From positions 2,229,789 through 2,293,788 of the forward strand of contig NZ_FNVQ01000001.1 in NCBI RefSeq assembly GCF_900108065.1: a DNA stretch of 64,000 bases, read 5' to 3'. Position 1 is the stretch's first letter; each line of letters starts with the position of its first letter. This DNA is from Marinobacterium lutimaris (GTDB lineage Bacteria; Pseudomonadota; Gammaproteobacteria; Pseudomonadales; Balneatricaceae). Under the pieces are notes generated by a model. That model was not told the DNA's origin. It did not search any database and saw only the letters and a program-made list of their open reading frames with translations. The translations under genes were made by a program, and so were the position numbers. Shown here piece by piece: positions 17,200 through 25,657 of the stretch.

Positions 17200-17939
17200 T
17201 CGGCGGATTCTTTAGAGTCTGAAAGCGATGCACGCAGCTCATCGGCGTCCATCGCTTTTTTCTTTTCCAGATCGGCGCGCTGCTCCTCAAGCTCACGCAG
17301 CCGATCCGGCATCCACAAGATACGCTGGTTATCGAAGTCGATGCGATAATCCACCTGGCGCAGAAAATCCATACCGAGCAGACCATCATGGCTGGCCCCG
17401 CTGACCGGGTCGATCACCATGGCCCTCGTGGTGCCGATCTTGAACGGGCCGATCTCCACCCGGTCCAGGTTGATCCCCTGCACCTCGATCATTTCCCCGC
17501 TGGCCACCCGCGCCTGACCGGCGCTGTAGGTGGCGCCGTTAAGGTCTTTCAGTGCCGAGCGGTGGAACACTGTGCCGGAAGCCCCGGTATCCAGCAGCAT
17601 GCGGGTGTTTACCGAACGGTTACCGTAGACGGCACGCACCGGCACGATCACCTGGTTACCCAGCACCTTGACCGGTGTCACCAGATCGTCGATCGCCTCG
17701 TCCAGCTTGTTCAGGCTGGTATTGAGCTCATGTCGGAACGCGGACAACTGCGGATCCACCGGTGCGGGCTGTCCACCGTTCTTCTCAGCCCGGGTTTCCA
17801 CCCGTTCACGATACTGGTGCGGAATCTGGCTTTCGCGGTTAACGTAAACCTTGCGCCCCTTGTCATCGATATAATGGAAGATCTCCGCCGAGGCAGAGCC
17901 AGAAAGGCCGACCAGTATCGCCAGTATTAACGCTCGCAT
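17196..17939 (-). CDS. Periplasmic retropepsin-like aspartic protease with DUF4124 segment
   Basis: 247 residues: signal peptide ending GSASA, an N-terminal DUF4124-like stretch (EIFHYIDDKGRKVYVNRESQIP), then a clan AA aspartic protease core with LLDTGASGTVFHRS about residue 118, and HDGLLGMDFLRQVDYRID, the strand that follows in retropepsin-like enzymes. A charged helix (RELEEQRADLEKKKAMDAD) closes the chain. One catalytic DTG is present, so it would act as a homodimer in the periplasm. It is the last gene of the long leftward cluster, 60 bp after yciH. Confidence 0.82.
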   Translation of the reverse strand: MRALILAILVGLSGSASAEIFHYIDDKGRKVYVNRESQIPHQYRERVETRAEKNGGQPAPVDPQLSAFRHELNTSLNKLDEAIDDLVTPVKVLGNQVIVPVRAVYGNRSVNTRMLLDTGASGTVFHRSALKDLNGATYSAGQARVASGEMIEVQGINLDRVEIGPFKIGTTRAMVIDPVSGASHDGLLGMDFLRQVDYRIDFDNQRILWMPDRLRELEEQRADLEKKKAMDADELRASLSDSKESAD

Positions 17940-17999
17940 ACCTTATCTCCCGGAAGGTCCGGCATCCTGCCTGCCTCCCTCACCGACGCTGAAACCGGT

Positions 18000-18374
18000 T
18001 CAGCCGCCGGCCAGTTTGACCTTGAAGCCCTCGGCCTCAAGTACCTGCTTGATCGTATCCCGGTGGTCACCCTGAATCTCCAGGATGCCGTCCTTAAGCG
18101 CGCCACCGGTGCCACAACGCTGTTTGAGTTTTTTCAGCAGCGCTTTCAACTCTTTCTCCGCCAGCGGCACACCGCTGATGGTGATCACCCCTTTGCCCTT
18201 GCGGCCCGAGGTTTCACGGCGGATACGCACGATGCCATCCAGCCCCGCGATCCGCTCTTTGTCCGCCAGCTCATCACAGATGCAAGCGCTGAGCTCCTCG
18301 CCGCATCCGGGGCAGAGACGCCCCTTCTCTGTAGAATAAACCAGCTTGCCGAGCTGATCCTGCAGTGAAGCCAT
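18000..18374 (-). CDS. yciH: SUI1/eIF1-like protein YciH
   Basis: 124 residues. An N-terminal zinc-ribbon-like piece (LCPGCGEELSACICDE, four Cys) precedes the SUI1 domain (GIVRIRRETSGRKGKGVITISG ... LKQRCGTGGALKDGILEIQGDH). GTGGALKDG is the family signature. YciH is the bacterial homologue of eIF1 and tunes start-codon selection under stress. AGGAAAAA lies upstream of the ATG. It sits 27 bp after dgt in a run of closely spaced genes. Confidence 0.92.
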   Translation of the reverse strand: MASLQDQLGKLVYSTEKGRLCPGCGEELSACICDELADKERIAGLDGIVRIRRETSGRKGKGVITISGVPLAEKELKALLKKLKQRCGTGGALKDGILEIQGDHRDTIKQVLEAEGFKVKLAGG

Positions 18375-18401
18375 AAATCTTTTTCCTGTATCTAATTCAA
18401 A

Positions 18402-19727
18402 TCAGAGCCCGATGCCGCCGCCGATCTGGCGCGCCAGGTAGGTGGCATAGGTATCGGTCATACCGCCGATAAAATCCAGCGCCCGCATATAGCGCTGGTA
18501 GAGCGACATTTCGCCGGTGGGCGCGTGAATCCCCATCAGGTTAAGGATCTTCTGGCTACGGTACCCCAGCTCCTCACCACCCTGATGATGCACCTCCCAG
18601 ACCGCCTCGATAAACGCATCGAGCAGCACGCCCAGGGTGGTGTAAGCACCCACTTCCAGTTCCGCCTTGCGGGTGTCGGGGAACACCCGTTCACGAGCGA
18701 TCCGCTTGGCCCGGGCGATACCGTCACGCACCATGGGATCGCCATCGCTGAGCAGCTCGCCGCTGTATTCACCGCGCAGAATGGCGTCCTCGTTGGCCAT
18801 GAAAGCAGACACCACCGAGTTCACCATGTTTTCCATCGCCTTGCCGCGAAGGGCCGATATTTTGCGCCGTGCGGAAGCCTGGGTCGAGAAAATCTCGTCA
18901 TCAAACTCCAGGTCACCGCAGAGCTCCAGCAGGATCGGCTTGACCTCGTCAAAGCTCAGCAGGTGCAGTTCGATAGCGTCTTCAAGATCCAGTATGGCGT
19001 AACAGATATCGTCCGCCGCCTCCATCAGGTAAGCCAGCGGGTGGCGGCTCCAGCGGTTTTCGCCCTGGGGGATCATACCCAGCTCACGCCCCAGGGCGTT
19101 GAGGATCTCGGCTTCGGCCAGAAAACTGCTGAACTTGCCCTTTTTACCGCCATATTCCGCGGTCCAGGGATATTTCAGCAGCGTTCCGAGCGTCGGATAG
19201 GTCAGGCGCAGGCCGCCATCGAACAGGTTGTTTTCAATCCGGGTTACTACGCGAAAACCCTGGGCGTTGCCCTCGAAGGTCTGCAGATCGCGGCGTTCAC
19301 CCTCGGTCAGTTCGGCAAAACGACTATCGTCGGCACGGCGACGGAACCAGTCACGGATGGCGTATTCGCCGGCGTGGCCAAAGGGAGGATTGCCGATATC
19401 GTGGGCAAGGCAGGCCGCCTGCACAATCACGCCGAGATCGTGGGCCGAAGCCCAGGGCGGCAGCTGGTCGGCGATTAGTTCCCCCACCCGAATACCCAGG
19501 CTGCGGCCCAGGCTACCCACCTCCATGGAGTGGGTCAGCCGGGTATGGATATGGTCGTTGAGCGCCATGGGGTGGACCTGGGTCTTGCGCCCCAGGCGGC
19601 GGAAGGCACTGGAGAAGATGATACGGTCATGATCCTTGTGGAAGTGGCTGCGACCCGCTTCCTGGTCCACTTCCCGCTCGTGGCTATAGCGTTTGGTCGT
19701 CAACAGATCGGACCACTGCATCCGCAT
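18402..19727 (-). CDS. dgt: Deoxyguanosinetriphosphate triphosphohydrolase-like protein
   Basis: 441-residue HD-domain dNTPase. The metal ligands are visible as HTRLTHSMEV (residues about 62-71) and CLAHDIGNPPFGHAGE (about 111-126). The N-terminal FHKDHDRIIFSSAFRRLGRKTQVHP is the diagnostic dGTPase segment. The enzyme splits dGTP to deoxyguanosine and tripolyphosphate, trimming the dNTP pool. Lengths near 440 fit the shorter dGTPase-like subgroup. Either of two ATG codons (19727 or 19721) could start it. It lies 37 bp after yigZ on the same strand. Confidence 0.92.
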   Translation of the reverse strand: MRMQWSDLLTTKRYSHEREVDQEAGRSHFHKDHDRIIFSSAFRRLGRKTQVHPMALNDHIHTRLTHSMEVGSLGRSLGIRVGELIADQLPPWASAHDLGVIVQAACLAHDIGNPPFGHAGEYAIRDWFRRRADDSRFAELTEGERRDLQTFEGNAQGFRVVTRIENNLFDGGLRLTYPTLGTLLKYPWTAEYGGKKGKFSSFLAEAEILNALGRELGMIPQGENRWSRHPLAYLMEAADDICYAILDLEDAIELHLLSFDEVKPILLELCGDLEFDDEIFSTQASARRKISALRGKAMENMVNSVVSAFMANEDAILRGEYSGELLSDGDPMVRDGIARAKRIARERVFPDTRKAELEVGAYTTLGVLLDAFIEAVWEVHHQGGEELGYRSQKILNLMGIHAPTGEMSLYQRYMRALDFIGGMTDTYATYLARQIGGGIGL

Positions 19728-19764
19728 ATTCCGTGCCTCTTGCTTAAGTTATGAGTTATCCGCT

Positions 19765-20382
19765 TTATGAATGATCCACTTGGTACGTCACGCCGAGATG
19801 AGCCCGCTCATCCAGGGCGCTGCTCAGTGCATCGATATTACGCTGCGGCAGGGTCAGAGTCAGGCTCACATCGGCACCGTAGTCGCTGCCTGCCACTGTT
19901 GCTTCAAAGCGCCCGATCATAGAGTCGATGATCCCCTGCTGGTCATAGGGAAAGGTCAGCATAAGCGCCGCCATCGGCTCGCGGGATTCCAACGGCCATT
20001 CCGCTAGCAACTCTTTGACCGATGCGCCGTAGGCGCGCACCAGACCACCGGCACCCAGCTTGATACCGCCAAAGAAGCGGGTTACTACCACGCAGACATC
20101 GCCCACATCCTGGCCCATCAAGACATTGAGCATCGGTTTGCCGGCGGTGCCTGAAGGTTCCCCATCGTCGTCGCTACCGGCAGCGCGGGGTTTGTCCGGA
20201 GGGCCAATCACGTAGGCGGAACAGTGATGGTTGGCGGAGGGGAAGCGCCGCCGTTGCGACTCGATAAAGGCACGCATCTCCGGTTCCGAGTTCACCGGCA
20301 CGCCGGTGGCGATAAAGCGGCTTTTCTTGATCTCGATTTCGACCTCGAATTCGCTAACTGGAACCCGGTACTGCTCGTCCAC
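19765..20382 (-). CDS. yigZ: YigZ/IMPACT family protein
   Basis: 205 residues with the N-terminal UPF0029 domain: EIKKSRFIATGVPVNSE, HHCSAYVIG, then SDDGEPSGTAGKPMLNVL and VVVTRFFGGIKLGAGGLVRAY, all classic YigZ/IMPACT signatures. A ferredoxin-like C-terminal domain (130-200) follows. The family is linked to translation control in eukaryotes; the bacterial function is unclear. The start is GTG at 20382. It follows the photolyase gene by 48 bp and is probably in the same transcript. Confidence 0.92.
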   Translation of the reverse strand: MDEQYRVPVSEFEVEIEIKKSRFIATGVPVNSEPEMRAFIESQRRRFPSANHHCSAYVIGPPDKPRAAGSDDDGEPSGTAGKPMLNVLMGQDVGDVCVVVTRFFGGIKLGAGGLVRAYGASVKELLAEWPLESREPMAALMLTFPYDQQGIIDSMIGRFEATVAGSDYGADVSLTLTLPQRNIDALSSALDERAHLGVTYQVDHS

Positions 20383-20430
20383 ACCTTACTCCCACAACTG
20401 TTCTGTGAGCCTATGTTACGGGAAGAGCGC

Positions 20431-21828
20431 TTAATTCTGATAGTCGTCGAGGCTGGCGGCACGGGCCTTTTTATAGTCGATCACCGGTTCTGGCCGGCCC
20501 AGCGCCGCACCGGCCCCCGGGATCTGGCGTGACTTGCCGGGCTTTACCGACTCCAATTGCGGCAACCAGCGAGCGACAAAGCGGCCTTCTGCATCGAACT
20601 TCTCGCCCTGGGCCTGGGGATTGAAGATACGGAAATAGGGAGCGGCATCTGCACCCACGGAGCTGCTCCACTGCCAGCCGCCCAGGTTGGAGGCGAAGTC
20701 CGCATCGATCAGATGACGCATAAAGAAATCGGCGCCCAGTCGCCAGTCCACTCGCAAAAGCTTGGTCAGGAACGAAGCCACCACCATGCGCAGGCGGTTG
20801 TGCATCCAGCCGGTTTCCAGCAGCTGCTTCATCGCCGCATCGACGATGGGAAACCCTGTTTCACCTCTGCACCAGGCCTCGAACGCGGCATCGTTTTTCA
20901 GCCAGCTGATCTTCTCCTCGACCTCAGGCCGGAACGGTTCCAGCCGCGACAGCCCCGGGAAAGCAACCAGCAGATGACGATAGAATTCGCGCCAGATGAT
21001 CTCGTTAAGCCAACTCGACTCCAGCCAGTCTCGCGAGCCCGCCGCCGCCCTCAGCGACGCCATGCACTGGCGCGGTGAGATAGCGCCGATGGTGAGATAG
21101 GGCGAGAGCGCAGAGGTGGCTGGCAGCGCGGGGAAATCCCTTTTATCGGCATAGTCCGGCTCGCGTTCATCGATAAAGCAGTTGAGGCGTTCACTGACCG
21201 CCTCTTCGCCGACCTGCCAAAGGTCTTCACGGTACTGAAGCGGCTTATAGTCCAGGTCATCGGGCACTGGATCCGAATCGAGCCCCGTTGTCTGCTGCGC
21301 CTCTGGCACCGGCAGCACCGACCGGTCGAAATCGGCCAGACGACGGCGCCAGGCTCGGCTGAACGGGGTGTAGACCTTGAACGGCCCCCCCTGCCCCGTA
21401 AGCACCTGCCCCGGCGGAATAATCAGCTCGCCATGAAAACCACGCACCTCAACACCGACAGATTCCAGCGCCTTGCACACGGTCTGATCGCGGTTGCGCT
21501 CATTCAGCGGATACTCGTAGTTGAAAGCCAAAGCTCCGGTGTTAAGCTCCCGCACCAGATCGGTCAATGCCGGCGCACAGTCATCGAATGAATCGAGGCG
21601 CAACACACGCAAAGGAATATTCAATTCTTGCAGATGCTCCGCCACCGAGCGCAACTGATCGCGCCAGAGCCCCATGCGCGCCGCGGACTCACCGTGGGAC
21701 TCCCAGCTTTGCGGCGTCAGGGTGACCACCGCCAGGGTTTTCTTCGCCTGTTTACAGGCCCAGGTCAGGGCCGGGTTATCGGCCAGGCGCAGGTCGTTAC
21801 GCAGCCAGATCAGTGACAGTTCAGCCAT
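20431..21828 (-). CDS. phrB: Deoxyribodipyrimidine photolyase (CPD photolyase)
   Basis: About 465 residues. N-terminal Rossmann domain for the antenna cofactor (MAELSLIWLRNDLRLADNPAL), then the FAD-binding helical domain with TSALSPYLTIGAISPRQC, EIIWREFYRHLL, the conserved WCRGETGFPIVDAAMKQL and ASNLGGWQWSSSVGADAAPYFRIFNP. All Trp residues of the electron path in this last stretch are present. The enzyme reverses UV-induced cyclobutane dimers with light. Start is uncertain: an ATG at 21843 precedes the one at 21828, and a 15-bp near-duplication straddles this spot. Presence in the sigma-ChrR cluster fits the known use of photolyase in singlet-oxygen responses. Confidence 0.93.
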   Translation of the reverse strand: MAELSLIWLRNDLRLADNPALTWACKQAKKTLAVVTLTPQSWESHGESAARMGLWRDQLRSVAEHLQELNIPLRVLRLDSFDDCAPALTDLVRELNTGALAFNYEYPLNERNRDQTVCKALESVGVEVRGFHGELIIPPGQVLTGQGGPFKVYTPFSRAWRRRLADFDRSVLPVPEAQQTTGLDSDPVPDDLDYKPLQYREDLWQVGEEAVSERLNCFIDEREPDYADKRDFPALPATSALSPYLTIGAISPRQCMASLRAAAGSRDWLESSWLNEIIWREFYRHLLVAFPGLSRLEPFRPEVEEKISWLKNDAAFEAWCRGETGFPIVDAAMKQLLETGWMHNRLRMVVASFLTKLLRVDWRLGADFFMRHLIDADFASNLGGWQWSSSVGADAAPYFRIFNPQAQGEKFDAEGRFVARWLPQLESVKPGKSRQIPGAGAALGRPEPVIDYKKARAASLDDYQN

Positions 21829-21872
21829 CGAATGCGTATCCATCGATTGTGTATCCGTATGCCGGGGAAGAG

Positions 21873-22844
21873 TTAGATGTAGTTACGTAATCCCAACTGA
21901 TGGGGATAGGGATTGAGATAGGTCTGCTCGCAGATATAGTCGCCGCCGTACCGCTTAAGGTAGTGCTTGAGCAGCACCAGCGGCGCTACCAGCGGCACGG
22001 TGCCGAGGCGGTACTCCTCGATATTGGCCAGCAGCTCCTGTTTGGTTTCGGTATCCAGGGACTTTTTCATATAACCGAGCATATGCATCAGCACATTGGT
22101 GTGGGTCTTGCGCGTCGCCCTGTGCGTCATATGCCGCATAAAACCGAGGATATACTCGCTCATCGCCTGTTCCAGCGGCAGCTCGTGAGACTCCGCCAGG
22201 AAACGCCCCAGCTCCCGGTAGCCCTGGTAGTGGTGCGCCATCAGCAGGTACTTCTGCCGGCTGTGGAACTGAATCAGATTATGGTAGCTGGGGTCGGCCT
22301 CAACGCTGTTTTTCCAGTCATCGTAGGCAAACACCCGGGCGATAAAGTTATCGCGCAGCACGGCGTCGTTAAGCCGGGCCTCCTCCTCCATCGGCAGCGC
22401 CGGGTTGGCCTCGCGCAGGGCGCGCACGAAAATGCCGGAATCGGAGGTATTGGGCATGCCATTGGGGTGATAAACCTTGACCCGCTCCATGCCGCAACTG
22501 GGCGAGCCCTTCATCAGGATGTAACCACGCAGATGCGAGCGCTTACTCGCCAGATTATAGCCCGACTGCAGCAGAGGTTCCGTCACATCGATACTGGAGT
22601 CCACCGTACCCAGGGCACGGGGCTTTTCGTCGGCCTCGCCGACCAGACGAATCGGCTCACGCGGTACGCCGAGCCCTATGGCCATCTCCGGGCAGAAGGG
22701 CTCGAACTCGAAACAATCCGCCAGCACATCCTGGCAGTAACGGGAACGCTTGTGACCACCGTTGTAACGCACCTCCTGCCCGAGCAGGCAGCTGCTGATC
22801 CCGACGGGAATCTTGCGTTCCATTTCGATTTTAGTGCTGGCCAT
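21873..22844 (-). CDS. DUF523 and DUF1722 fusion protein (YbgA type)
   Basis: 323 residues in two domains: DUF523 (about 9-150), with KIPVGISSCLLGQEVRYNGGHKRSRYC and LMKGSPSCGMERVKVY, carrying conserved Cys residues; and DUF1722/YbgA (about 190-315), with FHSRQKYLLMAHHYQGYRELG and RTHTNVL-like KTHTNVLMHMLGYMKK. The fusion is common beside photolyase genes, as in E. coli ybgA-phr, suggesting a role in repair or cofactor chemistry, not proven. AAGGAAT lies just upstream of the ATG. It sits 36 bp after chrR. Confidence 0.88.
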   Translation of the reverse strand: MASTKIEMERKIPVGISSCLLGQEVRYNGGHKRSRYCQDVLADCFEFEPFCPEMAIGLGVPREPIRLVGEADEKPRALGTVDSSIDVTEPLLQSGYNLASKRSHLRGYILMKGSPSCGMERVKVYHPNGMPNTSDSGIFVRALREANPALPMEEEARLNDAVLRDNFIARVFAYDDWKNSVEADPSYHNLIQFHSRQKYLLMAHHYQGYRELGRFLAESHELPLEQAMSEYILGFMRHMTHRATRKTHTNVLMHMLGYMKKSLDTETKQELLANIEEYRLGTVPLVAPLVLLKHYLKRYGGDYICEQTYLNPYPHQLGLRNYI

Positions 22845-22880
22845 GATAATTCCTTAACCGCAATGCCCTTACCAATACTC

Positions 22881-23540
22881 TTACAAACCGATAAACGGCT
22901 GAGCCAGGCGGCCCATCAGGCCGGTAAACTTCAGCGGTGCATCGGTAGCGATCAGGCAGATGCACTCTTCGTCGGTATCGACGATCGGCTGATGCTTCAC
23001 CTCGGTATCCACATCAGCCACATCGCCAACACAGAAGCGACCCAGCTCATCGCTGTAGGAGCCACGAAGAATCAGCGTCAGCTCGTTGCCACGGTGAGTG
23101 TGATGCGGCACCGAGACACCCGGCGCAATACGCAGCAAACGCGTAGCCCCCGGCCCTTCCAGCTTCAGATCATACTGCTGCACGCCATAACCGATACGGC
23201 GCCATTCCAGCTGATCCAGCGGCTTACCCAGCATCGACGCTAAAGGCAGCGGCAGCCCGGTGCGGGCGGAATCGAGACGTTCGGTCGACAGGCTGCGCAG
23301 TTTCGGCTCCGGCTCATCGAGCATCGCCATGATCGAGGCGAGCGCATCAGGCTCCATCGCCACGGGTTCAATCGCCTCGAGCAATTCACCGCCGATGCGG
23401 TCGGCCTGACTGGCGCGCTCACGGCACTCCTCGCACCAATGCAGGTGTGAACCAACCAGCACAGCCATGCCTTGCGGCAGAGAGCCGCTGCTGTAGGCAA
23501 TCAGAGTGGCATCATCAAAGTGGTGGCGGATTTTCATCAT
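22881..23540 (-). CDS. chrR: ChrR-type anti-sigma factor
   Basis: About 219 residues. The N-terminal zinc anti-sigma domain has the H-x3-C-x2-C motif in GSHLHWCEECRER near residues 28-38, with a further His upstream (KIRHHFDD). The C-terminal half is a cupin (about 110-200) with HHTHRGNELTLILRGSYSDE and a later VADVDTEVKHQP, the metal-binding pattern of ChrR. ChrR holds its sigma factor inactive and releases it on singlet oxygen or organic peroxide. The start ATG overlaps the sigma TGA (ATGA) and has GGGAGG upstream, so equimolar expression is likely. Confidence 0.93.
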   Translation of the reverse strand: MMKIRHHFDDATLIAYSSGSLPQGMAVLVGSHLHWCEECRERASQADRIGGELLEAIEPVAMEPDALASIMAMLDEPEPKLRSLSTERLDSARTGLPLPLASMLGKPLDQLEWRRIGYGVQQYDLKLEGPGATRLLRIAPGVSVPHHTHRGNELTLILRGSYSDELGRFCVGDVADVDTEVKHQPIVDTDEECICLIATDAPLKFTGLMGRLAQPFIGL

Positions 23541-24139
23541 TGCGCCTCCCAATGGGTCTTGAGTTTGTCGAATGCGAGCCTGAGCCTCGATTTGACACTC
23601 CCCAGAGGAATACCTAACTGCTCCGCGATTTCGGAGTGACTCTTTCCTTCATAGTATGAAAGAAACAAAACCTGAGCCTGAGCTTCAGGCAGAGTGCCCA
23701 GAGCCGTTTTCATACGCTGTTCCAGAATGGCATGTTCCCCGTCGTGTCGGGGGGATGGATCAACTTCATCTTCGGGGAGCTCATACTCCACCGCTTTCTC
23801 TTTACGCATACGGTCGATGCAGAGGTTTCGCGCCAGGGTATAGATCCAGGTGCTCGCACTGGCCTTGCTGGCGTTAAACATGTGCGCCTTGCGCCAGACT
23901 GATAGCATCGCCTCCTGGGTCACCTCTTCGGCACTGGCCGCGGGGAGCCCCAACCGGATGATGTAGGCTTTGATACGGGGACCAAAATGGCCGAAAAGTT
24001 CGGCGAAGAGTCGCTTGTCCCGCGTCTCGGCGAGCGAAGCCAACACTTTGGTCCAGGTTTCCCGCTCCCGCTTCTGTCGGTCGCGGGTGAGATCGGCCGC
24101 TGCGGTCACGTTCTTACCCTCGCTATCGTCTTCCTGCAT
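23537..24139 (-). CDS. ECF RNA polymerase sigma factor, ChrR-associated (RpoE/ECF11-like)
   Basis: About 200 residues. Region 2 covers FAELFGHFGPRIKAYIIRLGL to TWIYTLARNLCIDRMRKEK; region 4 ends with YYEGKSHSEIAEQLGIPLGSVKSRLRLAFDKL. Between them lies an acidic linker (ELPEDEVDPSPRHDGEHAILEQRM), usual in the ECF11 group. Partner of the downstream ChrR protein. The start at 24139 has AGGAGACAAA before it; a longer frame to 24172 has no site. A promoter of the type used by this sigma is found 60 bp upstream on the other strand, feeding the divergent oxidoreductase-cfa operon. Regulon members in Rhodobacter include photolyase and cfa homologues, which are also present here. Confidence 0.93.
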   Translation of the reverse strand: MQEDDSEGKNVTAAADLTRDRQKRERETWTKVLASLAETRDKRLFAELFGHFGPRIKAYIIRLGLPAASAEEVTQEAMLSVWRKAHMFNASKASASTWIYTLARNLCIDRMRKEKAVEYELPEDEVDPSPRHDGEHAILEQRMKTALGTLPEAQAQVLFLSYYEGKSHSEIAEQLGIPLGSVKSRLRLAFDKLKTHWEAQ

Positions 24140-24199
24140 TTTGTCTCCTGTGTACGCGCGATCCCCGGGCACGGATCAGCGCGTGAGAATTATTCTTTG

Positions 24200-24230
24200 T
24201 GATCCATCATCCATCCCGGCATCGTAAGCG
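24200..24230 (+). promoter_or_regulatory. ChrR/ECF11-type sigma promoter
   Basis: TGATCC at 24200-24205 and TAAGCG at 24225-24230, 19 bp apart. The published Rhodobacter sphaeroides RpoE promoter is TGATCC with about 18 bp to a TAAG-type -10, so the match is close. Transcription would begin near 24237, leaving a leader that includes the GAGGGAGC ribosome site at about 24252-24259. Confidence 0.7.
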
Positions 24231-24267
24231 ATTGCGAACAAGAATTCCCATCGAGGGAGCTATTTTT

Positions 24268-24285
24268 ATGAGCCTGCTGCTATGA
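24268..24285 (+). CDS. Five-codon upstream mini-ORF 1 (MSLLL)
   Basis: ATG AGC CTG CTG CTA TGA. It is the first start behind the only good ribosome site of the operon leader (GAGGGAGC, about nine bases upstream). Its TGA overlaps the ATG of the second mini-ORF as ATGA. Whether it is translated is inference. Confidence 0.4.
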   Translation: MSLLL

Positions 24286-24299
24286 GCCTGCTTCTATGA
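24282..24299 (+). CDS. Five-codon upstream mini-ORF 2 (MSLLL)
   Basis: ATG AGC CTG CTT CTA TGA, a near-exact 14-bp duplication of mini-ORF 1 encoding the same peptide. Its TGA overlaps the ATG at 24296 of the oxidoreductase gene, again as ATGA, so ribosomes could pass by reinitiation from one frame to the next. Confidence 0.4.
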   Translation: MSLLL

Positions 24300-25657
24300 A
24301 CATCAGCATCATGCGACCACTTAATATCGCCGTTATCGGCTCCGGCATCGCCGGAATGTCCTGTGCCTGGTTACTGAATCAGCATCACCGGGTAACGCTG
24401 TTCGAGAAGGACGACCGCATCGGCGGACACTCAAACACCGCCACCCTGGGGCTGGATAACCGCACCGTTCAGGTCGACACCGGGTTTATCGTTTATAACC
24501 CGGTGAACTACCCCAACCTGGTACGACTGTTTGATCACTTGGGCGTCCCCAACACCGAAACCGACATGTCTTTTGCGGTCTCCAGTCGCGGCGGTCAACT
24601 TGAGTATAGCGGCTGCGGGCTTGGCGGATTTTTCGCCCAGCGCTCCAACCTTTTGCGCCCCGGACACTGGGGGCTGATGCGGGAGATTCTGCGCTTCTAC
24701 CGAGACGCTCCCCGGCTGATGCAGGAGGCTGAAACCAGCGGCGAGACACTGGGAAAGATGCTTGAGCGCGGCCGTTACAGTCGCTCGTTTATCGAAGACC
24801 ACCTGGTCCCCATGGGAGCTGCGATCTGGTCGACACCTGCGGACCAGATGCTGCAGTATCCGGCGCTGACCTTTCTTCGCTTCTGTCAGAACCACGGTCT
24901 GGTGCAGCTGAAGGATCGGCCTCAATGGCGTACCGTCGAGGGTGGCAGCCGCGAATACGTCAGCCGGCTGACGGCTCCGCTGGAAGGCCGGATCAAACTG
25001 AACAGCCGCATCCACCGCATCCATCGCGAAGGCGGCCGGATAGTCGTCGAACATCTGCACGGCAAGCGGGAAACCTTCGACCACGTTGTACTGGCCTGCC
25101 ATGCCGACCAGGCGCTGGAGCTGCTGGCGGCACCGAGCGACGAAGAGCACCGCCTGCTGAGCTGCTTCCCTTACCAGCGTAATCGCGCCATTCTGCACAG
25201 CGACCCTGCGCTGATGCCGGAGCGACGTCGCGCCTGGGCCAGCTGGAACTACCTGTCAGAGCCCGATGCCGAGGAGTCTCCGCTGTCGGTCACATACTGG
25301 ATGAACAGGCTGCAGCCGTTGAACACGGACCAAAACCTGTTCGTCACCCTGAACCCGATCCGGGAGCCAGCCACCGAGTTGATCCACCGCAGCTACCTTT
25401 ACGATCACCCTCAGTTCTCACTGCAGTCGATCGAGGCTCAGGGAGAACTCTGGAGCCTGCAGGGCCAGCAGAACACCTGGTTCTGCGGTGCCTGGTTTGG
25501 CTACGGTTTCCATGAAGACGGACTGCAGTCAGGCCTGGCCGTGGCTGAGGCCCTGGGCGGCGTAAAACGCCCCTGGGATCTGAAAGAGCCCAATAGCCGC
25601 ATCCAGGTTCATGCGCAGAAACGCCCGGTGAAAAGCGTTGCGGAGGCGGTAGCATGA
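24296..25657 (+). CDS. FAD-dependent amine oxidase-like oxidoreductase
   Basis: 453 residues. N-terminal Rossmann dinucleotide fold (NIAVIGSGIAGMSCAWLL, then VTLFEKDDRIGGHSNT), a substrate domain, and a C-terminal FAD-closing stretch TWFCGAWFGYGFHEDGLQSG. This is the flavoprotein that regularly precedes DUF1365 and cfa in ChrR/ECF11 loci; its substrate is thought to be a membrane lipid or fatty acyl chain but is not established. The start at 24296 has no ribosome site of its own and is preceded by two tandem mini-ORFs; a second ATG at 24311 is possible. Its TGA overlaps the ATG of the DUF1365 gene (ATGA). Confidence 0.85.
   Translation: MNISIMRPLNIAVIGSGIAGMSCAWLLNQHHRVTLFEKDDRIGGHSNTATLGLDNRTVQVDTGFIVYNPVNYPNLVRLFDHLGVPNTETDMSFAVSSRGGQLEYSGCGLGGFFAQRSNLLRPGHWGLMREILRFYRDAPRLMQEAETSGETLGKMLERGRYSRSFIEDHLVPMGAAIWSTPADQMLQYPALTFLRFCQNHGLVQLKDRPQWRTVEGGSREYVSRLTAPLEGRIKLNSRIHRIHREGGRIVVEHLHGKRETFDHVVLACHADQALELLAAPSDEEHRLLSCFPYQRNRAILHSDPALMPERRRAWASWNYLSEPDAEESPLSVTYWMNRLQPLNTDQNLFVTLNPIREPATELIHRSYLYDHPQFSLQSIEAQGELWSLQGQQNTWFCGAWFGYGFHEDGLQSGLAVAEALGGVKRPWDLKEPNSRIQVHAQKRPVKSVAEAVA

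Noticed and set aside
24149..24178. Second ECF-type promoter (minus-strand TGATCC at 24178-24173) for the sigma gene
   Set aside because: The -10 position reads TACACA, and the start of transcription would fall after the ribosome site of the sigma gene.
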